From: UBA4782 sp034429195
Lineage (GTDB): Bacteria > Chloroflexota > Anaerolineae > Anaerolineales > Anaerolineaceae
DNA: 64,000 nt
Direction of reading: 5' to 3'
Assembly: GCA_034429195.1 (NCBI GenBank)
Contig: DAOUGQ010000012.1
Coordinates: 120,765-184,764, forward strand
The notes under the pieces: model-generated
The model's input: only the letters and a program-made list of their open reading frames with translations
Told to the model about the DNA's origin: nothing
Databases searched by the model: none
In this document: positions 36,984 to 44,966 of the stretch, in pieces
Layout: every line of letters begins with the position of its first letter
Numbering within the stretch: position 1 is the stretch's first letter
Program-made: the position numbers and the translations under genes

Positions 36984-38763
36984 TTTGATCCGTACACCCT
37001 GGCAGCCGGAATTGCCCATCCCTTTGCCTGAATACCCTCGTCCGCAAATGGTTCGCCCAGATTGGTTGAATCTGAATGGGGAATGGGACTATGCCATTTG
37101 TAAACAGAATGAACCAGAACCAAACCAATATGCTGGAAAAATTTTGGTACCATTCGCCATCGAATCCGTTTTGTCTGGTGTACAACACAGTCTGCTGCCC
37201 GATGAAAGGCTTTGGTATCGCAGAACTTTCACTATTCCAGAAGCCTGGCTGGGCAAGCGAGTTCTTTTGCATTTTGGAGCGGTGGATCATACCTGTGAAG
37301 TATGGGTGAATGGCGTATCTATTGGCAGCCATATAGGTGGATACCTGCCATTTACATTTGATGTTACTCGTTCTTTAATACCAGGTGAAAATATGCTCAT
37401 TGTTGCTGTCACTGATCTCACCAACAGTGGATTGCAACAGCGCGGAAAACAGGTGCTGCAGCCAAAAGGTATCTGGTACACTGCGGTTTCTGGTATTTGG
37501 CAAACCGTCTGGCTGGAGTCGGTGCCAGAAACCAGTATTGCTTCGTTTCAACTGACTCCTGATCTGGACGCTGGTACTTTGACCATTACAGCAAAGATCA
37601 CTGGTGAAGCTGTAGGGGTGACACTGACAGCAATTGTTTCAGTTAATGGAAAGCTGGATATCATTGGGCAATGCGGTGTGGATGATTGTCTGGTATTAAC
37701 CCTCCCAGATGTGCATCCCTGGAGCCCGGTAGATCCATTTCTTTATCCTCTTCATCTCAGACTGGAAAAAGATGGGATTGTTCAGGATGGGGTGGAAAGT
37801 TATTTTGCAATGCGCAAGTTCAGCCTTGTCTCTGATAGTCAAAACAGGCAGCATTTTGCGCTCAACAACCAACCTCTCTTTTTGTACGGTCCCCTTGATC
37901 AAGGGTATTTCCCCGACGGTCTATACACGGCGCCTTCAGAAGAAGCTATGCTATTCGATATTGAGTTTGCGCGTAAGATTGGCTGCAATATGATCCGTAA
38001 ACATGTCAAAGTAGAACCAGCCCGCTGGTATGCAGCCTGTGACCGGCTGGGGATGATTGTCTGGCAGGATATGCCAAGTGGAGGACTGCCGGATAATGAT
38101 GTTGTCGCTTACCTGGCAATCATGGTGGGATTATGGAGGGGAGATAAGACACATCTGAAGCGTTTTGGAAGAGCTGGACAAGAAAACCGCCAGCAATTCA
38201 AAGATGAATTATTTGAAATGATCACCACGCTTTACAACTCACCTTGTATTGCGGTCTGGGTACCTTTTAATGAAAGCTGGGGTCAATTTCATGCAAAAGA
38301 GATTGCAGACCTGGTTAAAGGAGTCGATCCCACGCGGCTGGTTGATCATGCATCAGGTTGGTTTGATCAGGGAGGGGGTGACTTCATCAGTAAGCATGTT
38401 TACTTTAAGAAACTCCCACCAATCAAACCAGATGAACAACGTGCAGCGGTGATCTCTGAATTTGGTGGGTACAGTCTTAAGGTGAACGGACACGTTTGGG
38501 ATGAAAACAAGAAATTTGGGTACCGTTTTTATTCGAATCGGGAGCAATTGACGGAAGCATATATTCATCTATTGCAAACCGAGTTAGATCGCTTACTCGA
38601 TGCTGGATTATCCACCGCCGTCTATACCCAGACTACTGATGTAGAGATCGAGATCAATGGATATTTGACGTATGATCGTAAAGTAGAGAAGATGGATGCT
38701 TCGAAATTACGGGAAATCCATCTACAGATCATTGAAAAGGGGAGTAAAAGATCAACTGCCTGA
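36970..38763 (+). CDS. GH2 family glycoside hydrolase
   Basis: This 597-aa cytoplasmic GH2 enzyme has a jelly-roll sugar-binding domain (about 25-180), an Ig-like domain (to about 270) and a TIM barrel. The acid/base Glu lies in FNESWG and the nucleophile Glu in ISEFGGY. The domain order fits beta-galactosidase, beta-glucuronidase or beta-mannosidase-like members. The ATG at 36970 is preferred to the TTG at 36949; either start overlaps the DUF2804 gene. It is the last gene of the operon, and its 3' end overlaps the convergent flavoprotein gene by 12 nt. The exact sugar is not determinable. Confidence 0.9.
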   Translation: MPAGNLIRTPWQPELPIPLPEYPRPQMVRPDWLNLNGEWDYAICKQNEPEPNQYAGKILVPFAIESVLSGVQHSLLPDERLWYRRTFTIPEAWLGKRVLLHFGAVDHTCEVWVNGVSIGSHIGGYLPFTFDVTRSLIPGENMLIVAVTDLTNSGLQQRGKQVLQPKGIWYTAVSGIWQTVWLESVPETSIASFQLTPDLDAGTLTITAKITGEAVGVTLTAIVSVNGKLDIIGQCGVDDCLVLTLPDVHPWSPVDPFLYPLHLRLEKDGIVQDGVESYFAMRKFSLVSDSQNRQHFALNNQPLFLYGPLDQGYFPDGLYTAPSEEAMLFDIEFARKIGCNMIRKHVKVEPARWYAACDRLGMIVWQDMPSGGLPDNDVVAYLAIMVGLWRGDKTHLKRFGRAGQENRQQFKDELFEMITTLYNSPCIAVWVPFNESWGQFHAKEIADLVKGVDPTRLVDHASGWFDQGGGDFISKHVYFKKLPPIKPDEQRAAVISEFGGYSLKVNGHVWDENKKFGYRFYSNREQLTEAYIHLLQTELDRLLDAGLSTAVYTQTTDVEIEINGYLTYDRKVEKMDASKLREIHLQIIEKGSKRSTA

Positions 38764-39972
38764 TGCGGCAGCGCGGCCAGCCAGGGCACCGCTGCTGAAA
38801 GCGAATTGCAAATTATACCCACCGCAAGGGCCGACCACATCCAGGGTCTCTCCCGTCATATAGAGACCCTGAATTATTCTTGATTCTAGCGTCTCTGGAT
38901 GCACTTCGGTGACTGGTACACCCCCGGCGGAAAGCTGGCAGAATTCAAACCCCTTTACCCCTTTAACGATGAAGCGCATGTCTTTTAACATCTGACCCAG
39001 ATGGTAAAAATTGTCTTTTTTGAGGTCATTCAGGCGAATTTCAACAGGCAGGTTCATCTGATTGATGAAGAATGCAGCTACTTTTGGTGGAAAGAATGCC
39101 TGTAGAAAGACAATCAGGGGAGTAGCAGTGCCTTTCTTTTTGCTTAAAAGTTCTTCATATTCAGCCTGGTAAAAATGTAAAAGATCGAGTGAAAGCATCA
39201 GTTTGGCACCTGGCCGTGCTGAAATATGATGACTGAGGTCCATCACCGCAGGACCGTTCAACCCCCATTCGGTGAAGATCAGGTTGCCAGCTGTCTGGGC
39301 AAGGCTTTTCGAGCCTTCATAGAGAGTGGCACCTACGTCTAAACGGACACCCTGCAGGGGTTGGTATGCTCTCATATCCGCAAGTACAGGCGCTAATGCA
39401 GGGCGTTTGGGCAGAACAGTATGCCCCAATCGTTCCAGGACGGAGAAAAGTTCTCCCCTAGATCCCAAGGATGGGAACGATTTTCCTCCAGTGGCGACGA
39501 TCACGCGATTAAAAGCAGTTTTGCTTCTCCCTTCGGGTGAAACGGATTCAATAGACAGTGCATGATCTATCAGCTGGATATCCTGCACCTGGGCTGCATA
39601 ATGTACAGCGCAACCTGCCAGTGTGATGGCGTTTTCCAGCGCATCCACTACCGTTTTGGCAGAATCAGATAGCGGGTAGTACCAGCCATCGAACGTCTTG
39701 TATGTTGGCACTCCGATTTCGTGGAACATCGCCAATAGCTCTGAAACACCAAAAGAGGAAAGTACTGTTTCCATCCAGATAGAATCGGAACAGGTATATT
39801 TCGAAGCAGCAACTGCATCATTGGTGATATTGCACCGTCCGCTACCAGTTACCTGTAGTTTTTTTCCAGGTACCGGATTGCGCTCAAAGAGGGTTACAGA
39901 AGCACCACGCCAGGCAGCCTGGATTGCAGCCACCATGCCAGATGCTCCCGCGCCAATCACAGCAATATTCAT
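38752..39972 (-). CDS. BaiN/HI0933-type FAD-dependent flavoprotein
   Basis: This 406-aa Rossmann flavoprotein starts with the FAD-binding GAGASGMVAAIQAA. The RCNITND and VATGGKSFPSLGSRGE segments and the C-terminal GPCGGYNLQFAFSSG are diagnostic of the HI0933/YhiN/BaiN family. Members are annotated as aminoacetone oxidases or bile-acid reductases, but the usual substrate is unclear. I start at 39972 because TATAAT ends 6 nt before that ATG and falls inside the longer frame. No Shine-Dalgarno is present. Confidence 0.92.
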   Translation of the reverse strand: MNIAVIGAGASGMVAAIQAAWRGASVTLFERNPVPGKKLQVTGSGRCNITNDAVAASKYTCSDSIWMETVLSSFGVSELLAMFHEIGVPTYKTFDGWYYPLSDSAKTVVDALENAITLAGCAVHYAAQVQDIQLIDHALSIESVSPEGRSKTAFNRVIVATGGKSFPSLGSRGELFSVLERLGHTVLPKRPALAPVLADMRAYQPLQGVRLDVGATLYEGSKSLAQTAGNLIFTEWGLNGPAVMDLSHHISARPGAKLMLSLDLLHFYQAEYEELLSKKKGTATPLIVFLQAFFPPKVAAFFINQMNLPVEIRLNDLKKDNFYHLGQMLKDMRFIVKGVKGFEFCQLSAGGVPVTEVHPETLESRIIQGLYMTGETLDVVGPCGGYNLQFAFSSGALAGRAAASGS

Positions 39973-39978
39973 GAGACT

Positions 39979-39984
39979 ATTATA
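39979..39984 (-). promoter_or_regulatory. Leaderless promoter -10 of the BaiN-type gene
   Basis: A perfect TATAAT on the minus strand ends 6 nt before the ATG at 39972, within the upstream part of the longer ORF. Confidence 0.65.
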
Positions 39985-40071
39985 CATGGCGAGGGTTTGA
40001 TTGAGGTTTCAGATAATGAAATCACTTACTCTTTTAGAACTGTATTTAGAATGAGCAGCGTCGAGAATGAC

Positions 40072-40851
40072 TCAGGACGTTTGCTGGATGATCTGAACAG
40101 CAATATCCTTGATTTCCTTTAGTGTTAATACCTCAAAAATCAAAGCAACCTGGCCGAAGGGACTGCCTATCAGGGGAATGATATTTCCCAGAAGGAACCA
40201 GCAATGCAATTGTGCGTTTTTGTCGCAGGCAGGAGCGATGGTTAACTGGTGGCGTTGAATAAATCCATTAACTTCAGCAGGTAATTTTCCGAATGCGGTG
40301 AATTCCCAATACAATGAATAGTAAGGGATGAACCTGAAGCCTACTGCTTTTCCGGGTGTGGTACAGGCATATCCATCCTGGATCAGGCTCCAGAAACGAT
40401 GTAAAAGAATGGATTCAATAACAATGAAACCTATGGTGCTCAATCCCCCTGTGACAATTGTGCCTATCAAACAAATCCAGCTCCACATGAAAAGTTGTTC
40501 GATGTCGTGGATCTGTGAAGCCTTTGCTACGGCCAGGCATGAAGGGGGAAAGGCGGGGTTACTAACTGGATATGCTTGAGGTTGGTTGGCTGCAATTGGT
40601 TGGGGAGCAGCGGCAGGTTTTTGCCAGACTGGGAGGGAAGAACCTGCTGTTTGAGCAGGTTGCTGCGGGGTTCCCGCAGAAGCAGCAGAAATATTTGCAG
40701 CCAATGGGCTATAAGATGCGGGCAGCCATCCCGGCATACCTTGTTTCCAGACAGGGATCTCTTTTGAAAGTTTTCCACTGGTGATAAGCGCGATTAATTG
40801 CTGTTCAGATACTGGTCCGACAGGTTTATTGTTAATGATGTAATGCCACAT
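40072..40851 (-). CDS. GYF_2 (DUF4339) domain membrane protein
   Basis: This 259-aa protein begins with a GYF_2 domain (MWHYIINNKPVGPVSEQQLI, then VWKQGMPGWLPA). A Pro/Gln/Ala-rich linker (about 60-105) and a C-terminal membrane part with two or three TM helices follow. GYF_2 domains are thought to bind proline-rich peptides. The role is unknown. A GAAGGGG site lies upstream of the ATG. The MFS gene ends 40 bp upstream on the same strand. Confidence 0.75.
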   Translation of the reverse strand: MWHYIINNKPVGPVSEQQLIALITSGKLSKEIPVWKQGMPGWLPASYSPLAANISAASAGTPQQPAQTAGSSLPVWQKPAAAPQPIAANQPQAYPVSNPAFPPSCLAVAKASQIHDIEQLFMWSWICLIGTIVTGGLSTIGFIVIESILLHRFWSLIQDGYACTTPGKAVGFRFIPYYSLYWEFTAFGKLPAEVNGFIQRHQLTIAPACDKNAQLHCWFLLGNIIPLIGSPFGQVALIFEVLTLKEIKDIAVQIIQQTS

Positions 40852-40890
40852 TGATACCCCTTCGATGTTGAATTTGTAGACTGGTGAGAA

Positions 40891-42372
40891 TTATCTGTCA
40901 CCGGGCTTTTTGATACGAGTGTAGAGAACTACAACAGAAAGTAAGAACAAAGCTCCATAAAGGGCAAAGATCACCATGTACCCCAACCCTGATTGAAAGC
41001 TGTTGAAGAAATCCGCAATTGGACCACCAATACCAGCACCTACGATGCCGGCACCTGCACCTGCAAGGTTGGAAATACCCAAAAATTTTCCTGCTTTTTC
41101 GGGCGGAACCAGGTCTGTTCCCAACGCCCAATTGGTGGCAAAGAATAGCCCTGTTCCTGTGCCAATGATACATCCGCTTATGATGACCATGGGAATGCTG
41201 TTGGAATACACCAACAAGAAAGTACCCAATGCTGCAATGATCCCTGATAATCCGACCAACCTGATGCGCCCCATTTTATCTGCCAGCCAGCCACCCAGTA
41301 TGGCGAAAAGGATGAGAAAGATCGCCACCACCATCATGAGGTAGGTGGTGGTTTTTGCGGGTTCGGGTACTTGCAAGACATCTGCTAGAAAATACTGTGC
41401 AAAACCCTGTACCGAGCCAATGGCAGCCAGGAAAAGTAGCCTGTTTACTACCCACCAGATAAACCTTCCCTGGGTTCGCCCTTCTTTTCCAAGCCCCACC
41501 CAGGCGCCAAAATACACACCCACAAGAACTGACCCTGCCATCGCAAATAACCCTGCGAAACCTACCACCATAACGCTAGCAAGCTTCGAAGTACTTTCAG
41601 GTAGCAACGCTGCACTCCATTTGACCAGTAACTGTGCTGCCTGTGTCACAACAACAAAGATGATGGTCAATAGAATAATTCGTATTACCTGTGCGTTGAT
41701 TTTTTCTCTGGGTTTTTCCTCAAGCGGTTGTTCTTTGACAAAGATCAGCGTGATCAACATCATAATGATGTATCCGCCCATCATGATAATGATCACCGGC
41801 CAGAATTTTTTCTCATCCACCAGAGCGCCAATACCAAGCACAGCGATGAGCAAGGATGGCAGTAGCTCAAAAACAGCTTTTACACCTGATGCCTTCCCTC
41901 TCTGGTCTTCTGGAACCATGTCTGGGATGAGACCCTGTAATGCACCATGCCCAATATTGGTGGAAATTTGCCATAAAACAGTACCCAGTAAGAGAACAAT
42001 ATAGGCAAGTGTGAATCCATACGAAGAGAACATGATCTGGTTGAGGGGAGAGTTGGTAAAGAAGGTCGATGCACCAATTACAAAGAGAAAAGCAACATTC
42101 AAGAGAGCCCCTGTAATGATATAGGGCCTGCGGCGGCCCAGCTTGCTGGTACAGCGATCACTGAACATACCAGCCAGGGGTTGTACCATCATTGCCATAG
42201 CCAGACCAACCACGCGGACAGTGGCAAGATAGGTATTCTTTTGCTCTGCTGGCATAAATAAGACAACAAGTGCAGGTAACAATACAGGGGTGATAATTCC
42301 CGTGGCGATATTAATGCCCAACCAGTAGCTGTTAATAGTCAGGAAATCGTACCAGCGCAGTTTTTTCTCCAT
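40891..42372 (-). CDS. MFS transporter, GPH/SLC45-like
   Basis: This 493-aa protein has about 12 TM helices and the MFS motif SDRCTSKLGRRRP after TM2, similar to sucrose/glycoside symporters. It shows the same family traits as the 32702 transporter but is longer and has GMRGKASG-type loops (EDQRGKASGVK). The start at 42372 has AAGGAGG 9 nt upstream; the longer frame lacks one. It may transport a disaccharide. No glycosidase is directly linked to it. Confidence 0.88.
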   Translation of the reverse strand: MEKKLRWYDFLTINSYWLGINIATGIITPVLLPALVVLFMPAEQKNTYLATVRVVGLAMAMMVQPLAGMFSDRCTSKLGRRRPYIITGALLNVAFLFVIGASTFFTNSPLNQIMFSSYGFTLAYIVLLLGTVLWQISTNIGHGALQGLIPDMVPEDQRGKASGVKAVFELLPSLLIAVLGIGALVDEKKFWPVIIIMMGGYIIMMLITLIFVKEQPLEEKPREKINAQVIRIILLTIIFVVVTQAAQLLVKWSAALLPESTSKLASVMVVGFAGLFAMAGSVLVGVYFGAWVGLGKEGRTQGRFIWWVVNRLLFLAAIGSVQGFAQYFLADVLQVPEPAKTTTYLMMVVAIFLILFAILGGWLADKMGRIRLVGLSGIIAALGTFLLVYSNSIPMVIISGCIIGTGTGLFFATNWALGTDLVPPEKAGKFLGISNLAGAGAGIVGAGIGGPIADFFNSFQSGLGYMVIFALYGALFLLSVVVLYTRIKKPGDR

Positions 42373-42555
42373 GAATTTGCCTCCTTTATCCTTATAAAAT
42401 TGTACTCTTGATAGGTTATGCAGCATAATGAAATCATTAATGTTTTGCTAACAATTTCTTAACTCATTCATAAGGTTAATTTGGTATTTTTAGCAAGTTA
42501 TTGCATCTATCATTCAACTAAATTTGAAGTCTTTCATCCTTTTCTCCTTTTTGAA

Positions 42556-42585
42556 ACATGTCCCTATCATTCAATAGGGACATGT
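42556..42585. repeat. Perfect 12-bp palindrome downstream of tRNA-Leu
   Basis: ACATGTCCCTAT (42556-42567) and ATAGGGACATGT (42574-42585) form a perfect stem with a 6-nt loop. It lacks a T-tract on either strand and lies beyond the tRNA terminator. Confidence 0.6.
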
Positions 42586-42590
42586 CAGTT

Positions 42591-42627
42591 AAAAAGCACA
42601 CACCCCAGAGTTCTCTGGGGCGTGTGC
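42591..42627 (-). terminator. Terminator of tRNA-Leu
   Basis: On the minus strand GCACACGCCCCAGAG pairs with CTCTGGGGTGTGTGC around AA, with one wobble, followed by TTTTT (42595-42591). Confidence 0.85.
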
Positions 42628-42638
42628 TATAATGGGAA

Positions 42639-42720
42639 TGCCGAAGGTGGGAATCGAACCCACATACCTTACGGTACACGATTTTGAGTCGTGCGCGTCT
42701 GCCAATTCCGCCACTCCGGC
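42639..42720 (-). tRNA. tRNA-Leu (anticodon CAA)
   Basis: This is an 82-nt class II tRNA on the minus strand. The acceptor GCCGGAG pairs with CTTCGGC, with discriminator A. The anticodon arm CACGA-CTCAAAA-TCGTG gives CAA, reading UUG. A long variable arm and T-arm GTGGG-TTCGATT-CCCAC are present. CCA is not encoded. Confidence 0.95.
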
Positions 42721-42731
42721 GTAGTGAAATG

Positions 42732-42760
42732 AGTATATCCAAATTTATGTGAAGGGTCAA
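42732..42760 (-). promoter_or_regulatory. Strong promoter of tRNA-Leu
   Basis: On the minus strand TTGACC (42755-42760) and TATACT (42732-42737) are separated by 17 bp, with 11 bp between the -10 and the tRNA 5' end. It overlaps the region just before the YchF start on the other strand. Confidence 0.8.
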
Positions 42761-42777
42761 GGTATCAGAAGAAATAT

Positions 42778-43848
42778 ATGCGATTGGGAATTATTGGACT
42801 TCCACAATCTGGCAAAACAACCATTTTTAATGCGCTCACCCGGGGAAGCCAGCCTACCGGTATGGTGAGTGGCAAGATTGAAGTGCACACCGCAGTAGTC
42901 GATGTGCCAGATCCACGGGTGGATAAATTAAGTGCGATGTTTAAGCCAAAGAAAACCATCTATGCCAAAGTCAATTATTCTGACATCGCTGGTTTGGATG
43001 GGTCAGCGGAGAAAAGTGGAATTTCGGGGAACCTGCTCAATCAACTCACACAGATGGATGGTTTCATTCATGTTGTGCGTTGTTTTGAAGATGAAGCAGT
43101 ACCTCACCCCGCTGGTTCAGTGAATGCACTGCGCGATATTTCATCCATGGATAGTGAATTTGTGTTGAATGACCTGATTGCTACGGAACGTAAACTGGAA
43201 CGCCTGGAAGAAGAGAAGAAAAAAGGAGCCGGGCGCGATAAAGCGGTCATTGAACGCGAACATGAATTGTTTACCCGCTTTCATGAGTATTTGAGTGAAG
43301 AAAAACCCCTCCGAGATATGGAGATTTCTACTGAGGAAGAAAAAGCCATTTCGGGATTTGGGCTGCTCAGCCGAAAGCCATTATTGATTGTATTGAATCT
43401 GTCTGAAGGACAAACCCCTCCACAAATTGATTATAGGCATAATGCCAGTATGGTGGCAAGCCTGCAGGGGAAACTGGAGATGGATATTGCCCAGTTACCG
43501 GTGGACGAAATGCAGGCATTTCTCGAAGAGTACGGGATCGAGGAGCCAAGTCTGAATCGGATAATCCGCATTTCTTACGACCTGTTAGGTTTGCAATCTT
43601 TCTTTACGGTTGGTCCAGATGAAGTGCGCGCCTGGACAGTCCATAAAGGTGCCACAGCTCCTGAAGCTGCTGGTGAGATCCATACTGATCTGCAAAAAGG
43701 TTTCATCCGGGCAGAAGTAGTGGCATATGATGACCTGATCACTCTGGGGGGGATGCAAGAAGTGAAGGCAAAAGGGAAGTTCCGTCTGGAAGGGAAAGAA
43801 TACATCGTCAAGGATGGCGATATCCTGAATATCCGCTTCAATATATAG
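42778..43848 (+). CDS. ychF: YchF/OLA1-like GTPase/ATPase
   Basis: This 356-aa P-loop protein of the Obg-related YchF family binds ATP or GTP and contacts ribosomes. Its G1 motif is GLPQSGKTT (6-14) instead of the usual GLPNVGKST. The G3 region reads DIAGLDGSAEKSG, and NLSE replaces the NxxE G4 motif. A coiled coil and a C-terminal TGS domain (KGATAPEAAGEIHTDLQKGF) fit YchF. The divergence at several usually invariant positions suggests a distinct subfamily. It starts 18 bp from the tRNA-Leu promoter, in the opposite direction; no strong ribosome site is seen. Confidence 0.85.
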   Translation: MRLGIIGLPQSGKTTIFNALTRGSQPTGMVSGKIEVHTAVVDVPDPRVDKLSAMFKPKKTIYAKVNYSDIAGLDGSAEKSGISGNLLNQLTQMDGFIHVVRCFEDEAVPHPAGSVNALRDISSMDSEFVLNDLIATERKLERLEEEKKKGAGRDKAVIEREHELFTRFHEYLSEEKPLRDMEISTEEEKAISGFGLLSRKPLLIVLNLSEGQTPPQIDYRHNASMVASLQGKLEMDIAQLPVDEMQAFLEEYGIEEPSLNRIIRISYDLLGLQSFFTVGPDEVRAWTVHKGATAPEAAGEIHTDLQKGFIRAEVVAYDDLITLGGMQEVKAKGKFRLEGKEYIVKDGDILNIRFNI

Positions 43849-43877
43849 ATTAGTTAGATACCAATGCCCCAAAAGCA

Positions 43878-44080
43878 TGGATTGTCATTGCGAGCCCTGT
43901 TCTTTGGGGCGTGGCAATCTGCTCGTAGTGGAGGTCACTTCGCTGCACTCGTGATGACAGAGGGGTGCGGTCGCTCTTTGACCACACCTGTAAAACAATT
44001 AAACACAAAAAACACGAAAAGCACGAAGAGATTAATTTCTCCCTCCCTGTGTTTTGTGCCTCTGGTGACGAAATAATTTA
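43878..44080. repeat. Remnants of dispersed repeats in the 43849-44169 gap
   Basis: The segment at about 43884-43960 reads ATTGTCATTGCGAGCCC, then GGCAATCTGCTCG, then CACTTCGCTGCACTCGTGATGACA. This matches a repeat type common in intergenic DNA of diverse bacteria. From about 44003, AACACAAAAAACACGAAAAG and GTGTTTTGTGCCTCT recall another such type. These look like old, degraded copies. No gene is present. Confidence 0.55.
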
Positions 44081-44169
44081 TCTATGATTCCCAGAAGATA
44101 ATAAATTTTCCCCATTCTGTAAGAGATGCTATTATATAAATAACCTATTCTACTTTTTGAGGTATTAAA

Positions 44170-44889
44170 ATGGCCCAGAATGATCCTTCAGTTAAAGATT
44201 CATCCAAGAAAGTCAAGCTTTCACCTAATTTACGTGGTGCGATTCGGTTTCTTGCCTTATGCCTGATCACTGGCGCTGCGCTTTTTCTCACCGCAGGAAC
44301 AATCAAATGGGTGGAGGCATGGATTCTGATGGGGATGGCTGTCATCAATATGGGCGTTCTTGGGTTGACACTCTCCCGTGAACTAAAAGAGGAACGAGCC
44401 AGTGATCACGAAAACGTTAAAACATGGGATAGGTGGATTGCTGCCTGTATGGTTGTGATTTGTCCCACAGTGGTCTACTTTGTTGCAGGATTGGATAAAC
44501 GTTTCGACTGGTCGCCTGACATTGGATGGGGAGTAAAAGGAGTCTGCATCGGTGTGGTCGTGATTGGATACCTGATCTCCGATTGGGCGATGGTTTCCAA
44601 TCCTTTTTTCTCTGCCAATGTGCGTATCCAAACAGAACGTGACCATCATGTGATCAACCAGGGACCTTATATCTGGATACGTCACCCTGGTTATATGGGC
44701 TCATTGTTTGCTGCGCTGGCAATTCCTTTTCTGCTTGAATCTTTATGGGCGCTCATCCCTGCAGGTATCTGGATTGGCATGATTGTTTTACGCACCCGGC
44801 TGGAAGACGAAACCCTGGTGCGCGAATTGAATGGGTATAGAGAGTACACCAATCAGGTGAGACACCGCATTTTTCCGGGTTTATGGTAG
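44170..44889 (+). CDS. Isoprenylcysteine carboxyl methyltransferase-like membrane protein
   Basis: This 239-aa protein has five or six TM helices. The C-terminal ICMT/PEMT fold signature RHPGYMG is followed by LRTRLEDETLVRELNGYREY, the motif for SAM binding at the membrane surface. The family methylates lipids, isoprenoid thiols or amines; the bacterial substrate is unknown. It is monocistronic. No strong ribosome site is visible (GAGGTATTAAA). Confidence 0.85.
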   Translation: MAQNDPSVKDSSKKVKLSPNLRGAIRFLALCLITGAALFLTAGTIKWVEAWILMGMAVINMGVLGLTLSRELKEERASDHENVKTWDRWIAACMVVICPTVVYFVAGLDKRFDWSPDIGWGVKGVCIGVVVIGYLISDWAMVSNPFFSANVRIQTERDHHVINQGPYIWIRHPGYMGSLFAALAIPFLLESLWALIPAGIWIGMIVLRTRLEDETLVRELNGYREYTNQVRHRIFPGLW

Positions 44890-44966
44890 AGATTGTAAAA
44901 CAATTGTAATCTGTACAAACCCCAGATATGAGATAGAATAGACGGAATTACCTGCTGGAGTTTGTT

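Noticed and set aside
43864..44076. 70-aa ORF after ychF
   Set aside because: It is formed by the dispersed repeat sequence and has no ribosome site.
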